Shown here in pieces: positions 42,180-50,329 of a stretch of 50,329 nt of DNA. The position numbers and the translations under genes were made by a program. The notes beneath the pieces were generated by a model, which searched no databases, was not told where the DNA came from, and was given only the letters and a program-made list of their open reading frames with translations. How positions within the stretch are numbered: position 1 is the first letter of the stretch; every line of letters begins with the position of its first letter. The DNA lies in contig NZ_BPQL01000084.1 in the NCBI RefSeq assembly GCF_022179225.1, positions 1-50,329 of the forward strand, read 5' to 3'. This DNA comes from Methylobacterium goesingense (GTDB lineage: Bacteria > Pseudomonadota > Alphaproteobacteria > Rhizobiales > Beijerinckiaceae).

Positions 42180-42854
42180 ATGCGGGCCGCGCCCGCGCCG
42201 GCTCAATCGGGACCCGCCATGCTCGAACCCTTTCGCGCCATCGTGGACGGTGAGGAGCCGCCGCCGCCCGGCGCCCGCGCGCCCTCGGAGGAGGAGCTGA
42301 CCCGCGCGCTGCAGGTGCTGCTCAAGAGCCAGTGCGTCTATGCCGGAACCCCCGGGATCGGCCGCTCCTACGAGCTCGCCCGGCACTACGCGCCGTTCTT
42401 CCAAGCCTATTTCGGCTGCCTCGGGTACCGCTTCGAGGTGGCGCACCGCGACCAGATGGTGTGCCTGCGCGTACCCCTCGACGGAATCCGTCACGATGCC
42501 CAGGGTGAGCGCTTGCGCAAGGACGAGACCCTCGTGTTGCTCTCGCTGCGGCTGGCCTACGAGGAGGGCCTGCGGGCCCACCAGGTCACCACGGAGGGCG
42601 TCGTCGAGTGCACCACCGACGACATCGCCGAATCGATCCGCACGGCGACCCGCAGCGATCCGCCCGACGAGCAGCGCCTGATCGACATCCTGCGCCTGTT
42701 CGCCCGCAAGGGTGCGCTGCGTCTCGGCGAGCGCGACAAGGTCGAGAAGATCACGCCCCTGATGGTCCTGCCGGGCATCACCGTGCTGTCGCCGGACACC
42801 TGGATGGACCAGGTCCGGTCCTGGGGCGCCGCGCGGGGCGAGGAGGCGTTCTGA
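42180..42854 (+). CDS. jetB: Wadjet JetB-like protein (DUF4194, MukE-like)
   Basis: A 224-residue protein of the DUF4194 type: LTRALQVLLKSQCVYAGTPG, YELARHYAPFFQAYFGCLGYRFEVAHRDQMVCLRVP and the winged-helix-like part LVLLSLRLAYEEGLRAHQVTTEGVVECTTDDIAESI. In Wadjet and MksBEF complexes this subunit binds the kleisin and DNA. ATG 42180 has GGAG at 42171-42174. It lies 115 bases before jetC and is separated from jetA by the small gene. Confidence 0.85.
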   Translation: MRAAPAPAQSGPAMLEPFRAIVDGEEPPPPGARAPSEEELTRALQVLLKSQCVYAGTPGIGRSYELARHYAPFFQAYFGCLGYRFEVAHRDQMVCLRVPLDGIRHDAQGERLRKDETLVLLSLRLAYEEGLRAHQVTTEGVVECTTDDIAESIRTATRSDPPDEQRLIDILRLFARKGALRLGERDKVEKITPLMVLPGITVLSPDTWMDQVRSWGAARGEEAF

Positions 42855-42969
42855 AAGCGTCGCGCCGCCCCCGGTCCCCAGCCCCGGACCGGACGCGACT
42901 TGCATCCAGGCCCCGGGGCGTCCATGCGGTGTCGCTTCGACGCCGAACCGGGATCAGACCAGAGCCGCC

Positions 42970-45900
42970 GTGTACCGCCTCACCGACATCGTCCTGTCCA
43001 ACTGGTACCTGATCCGCCGCGAGCAGATTCGGATCCGGGGTGCGGCTGCCCTGGTGGGCCCGACGGGCGCTGGCAAGTCGACCATCTTCGACGCGGTCGG
43101 CACCGTGCTGGCCGGCAACAACGCGAGCCGGTTGGCCCTGAACGCGTCGGCCTCCGGGCGCAGCGCCCGCACCGTGCGCGATTACTGCCTCGGCTGGATC
43201 AGCGACCCCGCCGAGGGCGGCCGACCCACCCGGGAGGCCTGCGAGAGCCTGATCGTCCTCGTCTTCGAGAACGAAAAGACGGGGCGCGTGGTCTCGTCCG
43301 GGCTTGCCCTCGCGGCGCGCGCGGAGGAAAGCCGCGAGACTACGCTCTCGCGGTTCGTCCATGTCGGTCACCGCTTCGAGATCGCCGACTACGTGCGGGA
43401 GGCGCCAGCCGGCAGTTTCGTGGCGCCCTGGGCGGAGATCGCCAAGGATCTGCGCACCCGCGGCACCACCTTCGACGAGTTCCGCGCCTCGGGCGAACGC
43501 TTCACGGCCGAGTTGCTCGGACTCCTGCGCGAGGGATCGGCGGTGCCGGAGCCGCGCCACTTTCTGCGCACTTTCTCGAACGCGGTGGCGTTCAAGCCGA
43601 TCTTCGATTCCTCGGCCTTCGTGCGCTCCTTTGTGCTCGAGCCCGAACCCCTCGACGTGGCGCGCATCCGCCAGTCGGTGGAGAACTGGCGCCGCCTGCG
43701 CGAGACCATCGAGGAACTGGAACGGCGCCTCGCCCATCTCGCCCGCATCCTCGGGCGCTACGAGACCTGGGCCGAGGCTAGCCTGTCGGCCACGCTGCAT
43801 GAGCTTCGGGCCGCCGACGCCGATCTGCGCCGGCGCGTCATCGACCATATCGGCGCGCGCCACGCCCTCAAGGATGTCGCCGAGCGCCTGCGCATCGCCC
43901 GCGAGAGCGTGGCGACCAGCCAGGGCTTCGTACGCGAGATCGATGGCGAGATCGCCACCAAGAAGGCGCTGATCGCCGGCTCGGCGGCGGAGGGGCGGCT
44001 TGCCGCCTCCAATGCCGGCCTCGCCATGGTGGCCCGCGACCGGCGGGATCTGGCCACCCGCGTCGCCGACCTCGTCGGGATCGTTCTCGACGCCGGCAAG
44101 CTCACGGCGGTGGCGGGCGAGATCCGGCGCGTTTCACCCGAGGCCGCCCGGCTGGTGGAGGCCTGTGCCCGCTCGGGCCTGCGCCGCGAGGCTAATCCGG
44201 AGGAGACCTTGCGCTCCGACGGCCCCCTGAACGGCCTGCTCGCCGGTCTCGCGGCCGCACCTGCGATCGCCACGCCCTTGGAGCGCGCGGCCGAGGACGC
44301 GGCTTTGCGTGCCCGGGCGCAGGAGAACGCGGCGCAGTCCCGCGCGCCGGCCCCCGGCGGGCGCACGCCCAGCGCGCCACGCCTGTCCTCGGACGTCGCG
44401 GCGTTCCGGGACGAACTCGCCCGCCTCGGGATCGACGCGACGCCGATCTGCGAACTCGCCGAAATCGTCGATCCGACTTGGGGACCGGCCCTCGAAGGCC
44501 TGCTGGGGGCCGCGCGCGAGGCCCTGGTCGTCGAGCCCGACCGGCTCAATGCCGCCTTCGCGCATCTGGAGGCGCGACGCAGTCAGTTCTACCGCTGCAT
44601 CCTCGTGAAGACGACCGACACCGCGCGCCGTCGCGGCGGCCGCGACGATGAGGGTCCGCTGGCCCTGATCGAGACGCGCGATCCGCACGCCCAGGCCTTC
44701 CTCGGCGCACGCCTCGGCGGCTTCGATCTCGCCCCGAACGACGCGGCGCTCGCCCATATGAGCCGGGCCGTGGCCCCGAGCGGGCGCTCGACCTCCGGCA
44801 TGGCCTACTCGGTGGTGCGCCCCGTCCAGCTGATGATGACGCGGGGCCAGCGCGGCCCCACGGCCGAGAGCCGGCAGGACTGGGAGCAGGCGGTCGCCGA
44901 AGCCCGGCGCCTGCGCGCCGAGGCCGACGTGCTGCGCGAGGCCGCCCGCATCGCCGCCGGTCTGGAGAGCCGCATGGCGGCGACCTCGCTCGACCTGGCC
45001 GAATTGCGGGCGGAGTCCGACGCGATCGAGGGCCGGCGCCGGAGCCTCGCGACCGAGCGCGAGCATGTCGAGAAGGCCGAGACCGGCGTGCTGGAGGGCG
45101 AGCTGAAGGAGCTCGCCAAGGAACGCTCCGCCTACCTCACCGAGCTGGTCCAGGTCCTCGAGCCCAAGCGCGACCTGTTGCTCGGCGAGGAGGCGGGACT
45201 GAAGGCCAAGGTCTCCGCCACCCGCGATCTCGCGCGGGCCGCGCTCCAGGCGCGCCGGAGCGCGCATGCCCGCTGGATCGGCGGCGACACCGTCCGCATC
45301 CGGCTCGTGCAGCCCGAGGGCTTCGACCCCCGCACCGTCGCAATGCTGCGGGTGAAGCGCGCCGAACTCGAGCCCAAGACCCTGGCGAACCTCGCTCAAG
45401 TCTCTCGCGCCGCCGCGCGCGAGGCGATGGAGACCGCCCGCACCCAGGGGCGCGCCGCCGAGCGGGATCTGGCCGAGTACTGCGTGCAGTGGCGCATCGA
45501 GAATCCCCTGGGCAACGGCGACGCCCCGGCCTCGTTCGGCTATGCCTGGGCGAAGCGTGCCCATGACGAGGTGGCCGGACACGAGTTGCGCCGCTACCGC
45601 GATCAGGCCCTGCGGGCGGAGGGCGAGATGCGCCGCCTGATGATCGAGGACCTGCTGACCCGGCTGGCGGACAAGTTCGAACGCGTGCGCGCCCGCCTCG
45701 ACGCCCTCAACGAGCGCCTGTCGACCCAGACCTTCACCGGCCAGACCTACGCCTTCGAGGCGGAGGTGGACCGGCGCTATGCGGCCGTCCACGCGCTCGC
45801 CCTCGAAGTCGCGCGCTCGCCGGACGCCGCGCAGGCGATCCTGCCGGGGGAGGGCGCCTCGGGCGAGAACACCCCGCTGGAGGGCCCGCTCGCCGACGCC

Positions 45901-46437
45901 ATCGCGGAGATCACCGCCCTGATCGGCGGCGACGAGAGTGCGGCGCGGCTGGCCGATTACCGCAACTACTTCGTCTACGAGATCGGCATGCGCGACCGGG
46001 CGGGTAACCGCACGACCATGTCGAACCGGGCTCTCAGGGGCTCCGGCGGCGAGGCCCAGGCACCGTTCTACGTGGCGATCGCGGCGTCGCTCGCCTCCGC
46101 CTACTATCCGGGCGACCGGCCGGGCGACGAGAATCCGGGGCTCGGCCTCTGCCTCCTCGACGAGGCCTTCTCGAAGCTCGACGTGCGCAACTCGCAGGCC
46201 CTCGTCGACCTCTATCAGGCCTGGGGCCTGCAACTCCTCATCGCCGCCCCGGAGGACAAGCGCACCACGCTTACCGAGGTGATGGACACCATCGTCACCG
46301 TCTACAAGAACCCGGACCTGACCTCCGTGCGCATCGAGGCCGAGCACCCGCTGGAGGCGGCCAAGCGGGCCCTTGCGGCCATCAACCCGGAACGCCAGGG
46401 CATCGAGGGGTTCCGCCGGCCGGGTGCGGCCGCCTGA
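42970..46437 (+). CDS. jetC: Wadjet JetC-like SMC ATPase (MukB-like)
   Basis: An 1155-residue SMC-type ATPase. Walker A is GPTGAGKST (30-38). Coiled-coil regions at about 230-340 and 640-760 flank a hinge-like middle (IDPTWGPALEGLLGAAREALVVE near 500). The signature motif LRGSGGEAQ (Ser1025-Glu1028) and Walker B LCLLDEAFSKLD (Asp1064, Glu1065) are intact, so it should hydrolyse ATP. In Wadjet, JetABC extrudes DNA loops on closed-circular plasmids and JetD cleaves them. GTG start 42970 has a weak ribosome binding site. No jetD lies downstream: the next genes are on the other strand and unrelated. Confidence 0.87.
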   Translation: MYRLTDIVLSNWYLIRREQIRIRGAAALVGPTGAGKSTIFDAVGTVLAGNNASRLALNASASGRSARTVRDYCLGWISDPAEGGRPTREACESLIVLVFENEKTGRVVSSGLALAARAEESRETTLSRFVHVGHRFEIADYVREAPAGSFVAPWAEIAKDLRTRGTTFDEFRASGERFTAELLGLLREGSAVPEPRHFLRTFSNAVAFKPIFDSSAFVRSFVLEPEPLDVARIRQSVENWRRLRETIEELERRLAHLARILGRYETWAEASLSATLHELRAADADLRRRVIDHIGARHALKDVAERLRIARESVATSQGFVREIDGEIATKKALIAGSAAEGRLAASNAGLAMVARDRRDLATRVADLVGIVLDAGKLTAVAGEIRRVSPEAARLVEACARSGLRREANPEETLRSDGPLNGLLAGLAAAPAIATPLERAAEDAALRARAQENAAQSRAPAPGGRTPSAPRLSSDVAAFRDELARLGIDATPICELAEIVDPTWGPALEGLLGAAREALVVEPDRLNAAFAHLEARRSQFYRCILVKTTDTARRRGGRDDEGPLALIETRDPHAQAFLGARLGGFDLAPNDAALAHMSRAVAPSGRSTSGMAYSVVRPVQLMMTRGQRGPTAESRQDWEQAVAEARRLRAEADVLREAARIAAGLESRMAATSLDLAELRAESDAIEGRRRSLATEREHVEKAETGVLEGELKELAKERSAYLTELVQVLEPKRDLLLGEEAGLKAKVSATRDLARAALQARRSAHARWIGGDTVRIRLVQPEGFDPRTVAMLRVKRAELEPKTLANLAQVSRAAAREAMETARTQGRAAERDLAEYCVQWRIENPLGNGDAPASFGYAWAKRAHDEVAGHELRRYRDQALRAEGEMRRLMIEDLLTRLADKFERVRARLDALNERLSTQTFTGQTYAFEAEVDRRYAAVHALALEVARSPDAAQAILPGEGASGENTPLEGPLADAIAEITALIGGDESAARLADYRNYFVYEIGMRDRAGNRTTMSNRALRGSGGEAQAPFYVAIAASLASAYYPGDRPGDENPGLGLCLLDEAFSKLDVRNSQALVDLYQAWGLQLLIAAPEDKRTTLTEVMDTIVTVYKNPDLTSVRIEAEHPLEAAKRALAAINPERQGIEGFRRPGAAA

Positions 46438-46469
46438 GCGCGGCGGCAGCGTTTCTTCGGTTCCACCGA

Positions 46470-46673
46470 TCAGGTTCTGGCGGAAGCCTGGGGGTCGACG
46501 ATGCCGCTGTCCTGTTCCTGCCGGTCGTCCGCCGCTTCGTCGTAGGCCTGCGCCCAGGCTTGGTGGTCTTCGCTACCCTCCGCGTAGGGGTTGTTGTCCG
46601 GCTGCTTGCCGTAGAGGCGCGCGTTGCGGCCCTTGATGAAGGGGCTGTCGCTCGCGGTGGCGCCTTCGCTCAT
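46470..46673 (-). CDS. Rmf/CrpP-like small protein
   Basis: A 67-residue protein: FIKGRNARLYGKQPDNNPYAEGSEDHQAWAQAYDEA resembles the ribosome modulation factor/CrpP fold (a G-x-x-A-x-x-G helix, N/C-P-Y with a following Gly-Ser, then Trp-containing helix). In gammaproteobacteria Rmf dimerises ribosomes in stationary phase; alphaproteobacterial members are less known. ATG 46673 follows AGGGAGT. It is convergent with jetC (32-base gap) and downstream of the LOV kinase. The assignment is by pattern only. Confidence 0.6.
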   Translation of the reverse strand: MSEGATASDSPFIKGRNARLYGKQPDNNPYAEGSEDHQAWAQAYDEAADDRQEQDSGIVDPQASART

Positions 46674-46786
46674 GTCGGTGACTCCCTCTCGTGCCGCGTG
46701 ATGCGTGGTCCGATGACCGCCGTCGGCACGTTGCACTTCCAACACGAGCGAACGAGCCCGGGTTCAACCGCGGCGGGGACGGACGG

Positions 46787-49204
46787 TCACGATGCCGCGG
46801 CTTGCGCGACCGCACGCCGGAGAATGCGGGAGAGGTCTTCGACCGAGTAGGGCTTGCGCAGCAATTCGAAGCCATGCGTGCCCTGCTCGGCGATGACGTG
46901 GCTGTAGCCGGAGGCCAGCACCACCGGCAGCGCCGGCCATTCACGACGGATGGCCTGGCCGAGATCGATCCCGTTCATGCCCGGCATCACCACGTCCGAG
47001 AAGACGATATCGACGGTCCCGGCCGTCCCGCGCAGGGCGTCGAGGGCCTGCTCCGCGTCGGTCACCCATCGGGTCACGTAGCCGAGTTCCTGCAGCGCCT
47101 GTGTCGCGAAGGCGCCGACCTCCAGGTTGTCCTCCACCACCAGGACCCGGGTGCCGTGCCCATCGGCGAGTTCGGCCGGCTCGGGCAGGGGCTCGTGCGG
47201 CGCGGCGGTGCCGGCGACCCGCGGCAGGTAGAGCGTGAAGGTGGTGCCGCGGTCCAGGGCGCTCTCGACCAGGACCTCGCCCCCCGATTGCTTCGCGAAT
47301 CCGAAGACCTGGCTCAGACCGAGACCCGTACCCTGCCCGACGCGCTTGGTGGTGAAGAACGGCTCGAAGATCCGCTCCAGCACCTCCGGGGCGATGCCCG
47401 AACCGGTATCGGAGACCGACACCGCCACGAAGTCGCCGCGCATGCGTGGATGCGCCCGCACCGCCGGGATGGTGAGCGTCCGCCGGACCCGGATGGAGAG
47501 GCGGCCCTCGCCGTCCATGGCGTCGCGGGCGTTGACGACCATGTTTACCAGCGCGGTGTCGAATTGGCTCGGGTCGGCATCGACGAGGCAGGTCAGGGGA
47601 GTTCCGTCCGGCGCGCGGCCCGGATCGACGTCGGTCTCGACCCGGATGCGGGCGCCGGTCAGCGTGCCCACCATGTCGGCCACGGAGGCGACGCTTCGGG
47701 CGACGTCGAAGACCTCCGGGGTCAGGGCCTGACGCCGGGCGAAGGCGAGAAGCTGGCCCGTGAGTTTGGCGGCCCGCGAGACGGTGTCGGAGATCGCGCC
47801 GATGTAACGCTGGCGGCGCTCCTCGGGCAGGTCGGGCCGTTTCAGGAGGTCGGTAGACGACTTGATGACGGTCAGCAGGTTGTTGAAGTCGTGCGCGACG
47901 CCGCCGGTGAGCTGGCCCACCGCCTCCAGTTTCTGGGACTGGCGCAGCTGATCCTCCAGGGCCTTGCGCTCCGTGACGTCGCGCCCGGCGGCGTAGAAGT
48001 GGTCGCCCTGCGGAATTGCGTTCCAGGAGATCCAGCGCACGTCGCCGTCCACGGTCTTCACGCGGACATCGAGGTTGTCGAGGATGTTGCCTTCGCTCAG
48101 GCGTCCGACGGCCGCGCTCGCGGCGTCGAGGTCCTCGGGATGGAGGAAGTCCTCGAAATGCGCGTCCGTCAGCCGCTCGGCGGGCCAGCCCAGCATCTCG
48201 GTCCAGGCCGGGTTCACGGCCCGGTAGATGCCGTCGTAACCGCAGATCACGAGGAGGTCGCGGCTCGCGCGCCAGACCAGATCACGCTCCGTGGTCCGTT
48301 CGCGCGCCGTGGTGCGCAGCAAGGTCTCGGCCTCGCGCCGCTCGGTGATGTCGTTGAACAGGATGGCGACGCGGTGCTGCACCGGCTCGCCCACGCGCAG
48401 GGCGTGCACGTCGAACCAGCGCCCGAGGGCGACGGCGCCGCTCTCGAACCGCGCCGGCTGCCCGGTGAGGGCGACCGCACCATAGGTGTCGAGCCAGCGG
48501 GGTTCGAGGCCGGGGATCACCTCGCTCACCCAGCGCCCGACCACCTCGCCGAGGCCCGCCTGGCGCTCGAAGGCGGGGTTCACTTCGAGGAAGCGGTAAT
48601 CGACGGCACGTCCGGCGGAATCGAAGCGCATCTCCACGATGCAGAATCCGGCATCGATGGCGTCGAACAAGGTCCGGTAGCGCGCCTCGCTCTCGGCGAG
48701 CTTGCCCTCCTCGGTCCGGAAACGCGTCACGTCGAGCTGGCTGCCGAAGAAGTAGCGCAGCTGTCCGTCCGGTGCGTAGACGGGGCTGATGTAGAGCTCG
48801 TTCCGGAAGGGCGTCCCGTCCCGGTGATAGTTGACGATCTCGACGACGACGTCGCGCCGTGCCGCGATGGCGTCGCGGACCCGCGCCACCTCGGCCGGAT
48901 CGGTTCGGGCCCCCTGAAGGAAGCGGCAGTTGCGGCCGAGGAGTTCGTCGGCACCGTAGCCGCAGAGGTCCTGGAACGCGCGGTTGGCGAAGACGATCGG
49001 ATTGTCGGGCTGGTGCGGGTCGGTGATGATCATCGGCATGCGGGTCTTCTCCGCTGCCGTGAAGAGCAGATCCGACCCGGCCGCCGACGTGCGCTGGCCC
49101 GGATCGGGCGCCCGTACGCTGGCATCACGCTCCGCGCGCAGGCGCAGGACCTCCGCCTCCAGCTCCCGTTCCCTCCGGCGAAGCTGCTCCAGCGCGTCGT
49201 GCAT
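46787..49204 (-). CDS. LOV-PAS-PAS hybrid histidine kinase (blue-light type)
   Basis: An 805-residue cytoplasmic kinase without membrane segments. A short N-terminal coiled coil (residues 5-30) leads to a LOV domain (about 55-163) with the photoactive Cys93 in GRNCRFLQG and the flavin-binding pattern [18 protein letters not shown]. Two more PAS domains follow (about 170-295 and 306-415). The kinase has His438 in [10 protein letters not shown]-box Asn554, DTGSG at 599-603 and GQGTGLGL. A receiver domain ends it, with Asp737 and Lys784. It should form a flavin-cysteine adduct in blue light and signal by phosphotransfer. ATG 49204. Confidence 0.9.
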   Translation of the reverse strand: MHDALEQLRRRERELEAEVLRLRAERDASVRAPDPGQRTSAAGSDLLFTAAEKTRMPMIITDPHQPDNPIVFANRAFQDLCGYGADELLGRNCRFLQGARTDPAEVARVRDAIAARRDVVVEIVNYHRDGTPFRNELYISPVYAPDGQLRYFFGSQLDVTRFRTEEGKLAESEARYRTLFDAIDAGFCIVEMRFDSAGRAVDYRFLEVNPAFERQAGLGEVVGRWVSEVIPGLEPRWLDTYGAVALTGQPARFESGAVALGRWFDVHALRVGEPVQHRVAILFNDITERREAETLLRTTARERTTERDLVWRASRDLLVICGYDGIYRAVNPAWTEMLGWPAERLTDAHFEDFLHPEDLDAASAAVGRLSEGNILDNLDVRVKTVDGDVRWISWNAIPQGDHFYAAGRDVTERKALEDQLRQSQKLEAVGQLTGGVAHDFNNLLTVIKSSTDLLKRPDLPEERRQRYIGAISDTVSRAAKLTGQLLAFARRQALTPEVFDVARSVASVADMVGTLTGARIRVETDVDPGRAPDGTPLTCLVDADPSQFDTALVNMVVNARDAMDGEGRLSIRVRRTLTIPAVRAHPRMRGDFVAVSVSDTGSGIAPEVLERIFEPFFTTKRVGQGTGLGLSQVFGFAKQSGGEVLVESALDRGTTFTLYLPRVAGTAAPHEPLPEPAELADGHGTRVLVVEDNLEVGAFATQALQELGYVTRWVTDAEQALDALRGTAGTVDIVFSDVVMPGMNGIDLGQAIRREWPALPVVLASGYSHVIAEQGTHGFELLRKPYSVEDLSRILRRAVAQAAAS

Positions 49205-49392
49205 GGGCTCCCGTTCGATCCGCTCGGCGTCAGGCTCCGGGTGGCGGGCCGGTCTCCGCGTCCACGTCGAGCGCTTTAACCCACGTCGGCCAGTCCGTCG
49301 ATCAGGCCGAGGGGTCGTGGAAGCCCGGTTCGAAGCGCGCCGTCGCACGAAGGGGTTGTGGATGCCGGGGGCCACGCGGCCCGCCCCCTCGA

Positions 49393-49409
49393 CACGGAAC
49401 CATTCCGTG
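49393..49409. promoter_or_regulatory. Inverted repeat between the two divergent kinases
   Basis: CACGGAA-CCA-TTCCGTG is a perfect 7-bp inverted repeat with a 3-base centre in the 241-bp divergent gap. It lies 189 bases from the LOV kinase start and 37 from the HWE kinase start. An operator for one or both genes is plausible. It could also be a hairpin in a leader. Confidence 0.4.
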
Positions 49410-49445
49410 GACCATGGATTGCGCTCTGAGTTGCCGATCGATGAA

Positions 49446-50329
49446 ATGCCCGGGCCGTCGCGTCGGGGGGCTTTGGAGAATACGTCCCTCGTGCCGAGCC
49501 GTGGACCGATCGCGTCGTATGACACCACCACCACGACCCTTCCGACGTTGCGTCGCGGCTCGCAGCTGCACGAGACCGAGCGACGCCTGAACGCGGTCCT
49601 GAACAACGCTTCCGTGGCGATCTTCCTGATGGATGACCGCCAGCACTGCGTCTACATGAACCGGGCCGCGGAGCTGCTGACGGGATTCAGCCTCACCGAA
49701 GTCCTCGCGCGGGACTGCCCGCTCCACGACATCGTGCACCACACCTATCCGGATGGGCGGCCGTTCCCCCTGCACGAATGCGCCATCGACCGGGCCTTCC
49801 CCGAGAATAACCAGGAACGGGGTGAGGAAGTGTTCGTTCACAAGGACGGGCACTTCTACCCGGTCGGCTTCACCGCCAGCCCGATCCGCGACGATGGTGC
49901 CAAGATCATCGGCACCATCATCGAGGTACGCGACATCACCGAGGAGAAGGCGGCGGCCGAGCGCCAGCGCCTCCTGACGAACGAGCTCAACCACCGCGTG
50001 AAGAACACCCTGGCGACGGTCCAGTCCATCGCCGCGCAGACCTTCCGGGGCCGGACCGACCAGGCCGCGCGCGCGATGTTCGATGCCCGCACGGTCGCGC
50101 TGTCCAACACCCACAACGTACTGACCGCAGAGAACTGGGAGAGCGCCGGCCTGCGCAGCGTCGTTGAGAGCGCCCTGGCGCCGCACGCGCTCGCGGAAAT
50201 CGATACCGCCCGGTTCGACCTCGTCGGCCCCGATACACGCCTTCATCCCAAGGTTGCCGTGACCCTCGCCCTGGCGCTGCACGAACTCATGACCAACGCG
50301 GCCAAGTACGGCGCCCTCTCGGTCCCGGA
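49446..50329 (+). CDS. PAS-HWE-family histidine kinase, partial (C-terminus beyond window)
   Basis: The frame is open to the right edge (294 codons). A PAS domain (about 46-165: NAVLNNASVAIFLMDDRQHCVYMNRAAELLTG ... GTIIEVRDITEEK) is followed by an HWE kinase: phospho-acceptor His183 in ELNHRVKNTLATVQSIAAQT and N-box LHELMTNAAKYGALS. HWE kinases signal to stand-alone receivers and are common in alphaproteobacteria. ATG 49446 is chosen; GTG 49491 with GGAG at 49475-49478 is a reasonable alternative. The PAS lacks the LOV cysteine motif. Its ATP-binding G-box region is outside the window. Confidence 0.85.
   Translation, partial: MPGPSRRGALENTSLVPSRGPIASYDTTTTTLPTLRRGSQLHETERRLNAVLNNASVAIFLMDDRQHCVYMNRAAELLTGFSLTEVLARDCPLHDIVHHTYPDGRPFPLHECAIDRAFPENNQERGEEVFVHKDGHFYPVGFTASPIRDDGAKIIGTIIEVRDITEEKAAAERQRLLTNELNHRVKNTLATVQSIAAQTFRGRTDQAARAMFDARTVALSNTHNVLTAENWESAGLRSVVESALAPHALAEIDTARFDLVGPDTRLHPKVAVTLALALHELMTNAAKYGALSVP

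Noticed and set aside
44134..46347. 737-codon reverse-strand frame opposite jetC
   Set aside because: JetC has intact Walker and signature motifs. The antisense product is Gly/Arg/Leu/His-rich without recognisable domains.
40275..46437. Defence island or mobile element carrying the jet genes
   Set aside because: No integrase, transposase, tRNA attachment site or flanking repeats are seen, and base composition is like the neighbours.
46691..49279. 862-codon forward frame opposite the LOV kinase
   Set aside because: The reverse-strand kinase shows LOV, PAS, kinase and receiver motifs in order. The forward frame has no motif.

Overview
The window is a high-GC stretch of bacterial chromosome, densely packed with genes that have many GTG starts and frequent 4-bp ATGA/GTGA overlaps. 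The gene content points to an alphaproteobacterium of the Methylobacterium/Methylorubrum type: a three-subunit Tat-exported formate dehydrogenase of the Fdh3 kind seen in methylotrophs, DUF3305/DUF3306 neighbours, MoeA fused to a periplasmic-binding-like domain, an HWE-family kinase and a LOV histidine kinase. This assignment is inferred from families and composition, not from a database search. No tRNA, rRNA, insertion sequence, integrase or CRISPR array was seen.

Layout. (1) 1-9320 is housekeeping: the end of a DHA2-type drug exporter, a DUF3313 lipoprotein, guaB, a MAPEG protein, a ketopantoate reductase-like enzyme, an RsmB-like rRNA methyltransferase, and guaA. (2) 9435-16194 is a D-glucarate/galactarate catabolic cluster (gudP-type transporter, LysR regulator, gudD, garL, garR). 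Its two transcription units carry closely matching upstream regions with paired ATCGAT boxes. A shikimate dehydrogenase-like gene lies convergent to it. (3) 16995-28984 is the formate dehydrogenase region. It holds structural genes fdhA-fdhB-fdhC, a small Tat protein, a TorD-like chaperone, a block of conserved genes of unknown function (DUF3306, DUF3305, DUF6352-like, DUF6505-like, a biotin/lipoate ligase-like protein), and a divergent large iron-sulfur protein. (4) 29001-39500 is metal-cofactor supply: a cytochrome c/WD40 protein, three consecutive MoeA-family genes, mobB, a one-component metal-type regulator, and a tungstate ABC transporter (tupBCA). (5) 40275-46437 encodes a Wadjet/MksBEF-like SMC complex, JetA-JetB-JetC, with an extra small gene between jetA and jetB and no JetD nuclease gene next to it. 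(6) 46470-50329 has an Rmf/CrpP-like small protein, a LOV-PAS-PAS hybrid histidine kinase with an intact photoactive cysteine motif, and a divergent PAS-HWE kinase cut by the window edge.

How the parts work together. Regions 3 and 4 form one physiological unit: TupABC would import tungstate (or molybdate), MobB and the MoeA proteins would build the metal-loaded bis-MGD cofactor, the TorD-like chaperone would help the Tat-exported FdhA mature, and FdhB/FdhC would pass formate electrons to quinone. The glucarate pathway ends in D-glycerate, which in a serine-cycle methylotroph can enter central metabolism directly. The most unusual items are the JetABC locus without an adjacent nuclease, the uncharacterised FDH-linked gene block, the LOV kinase, the matched glucarate promoters, and a recurring pattern of short tandem duplications that span stop codons (four cases).
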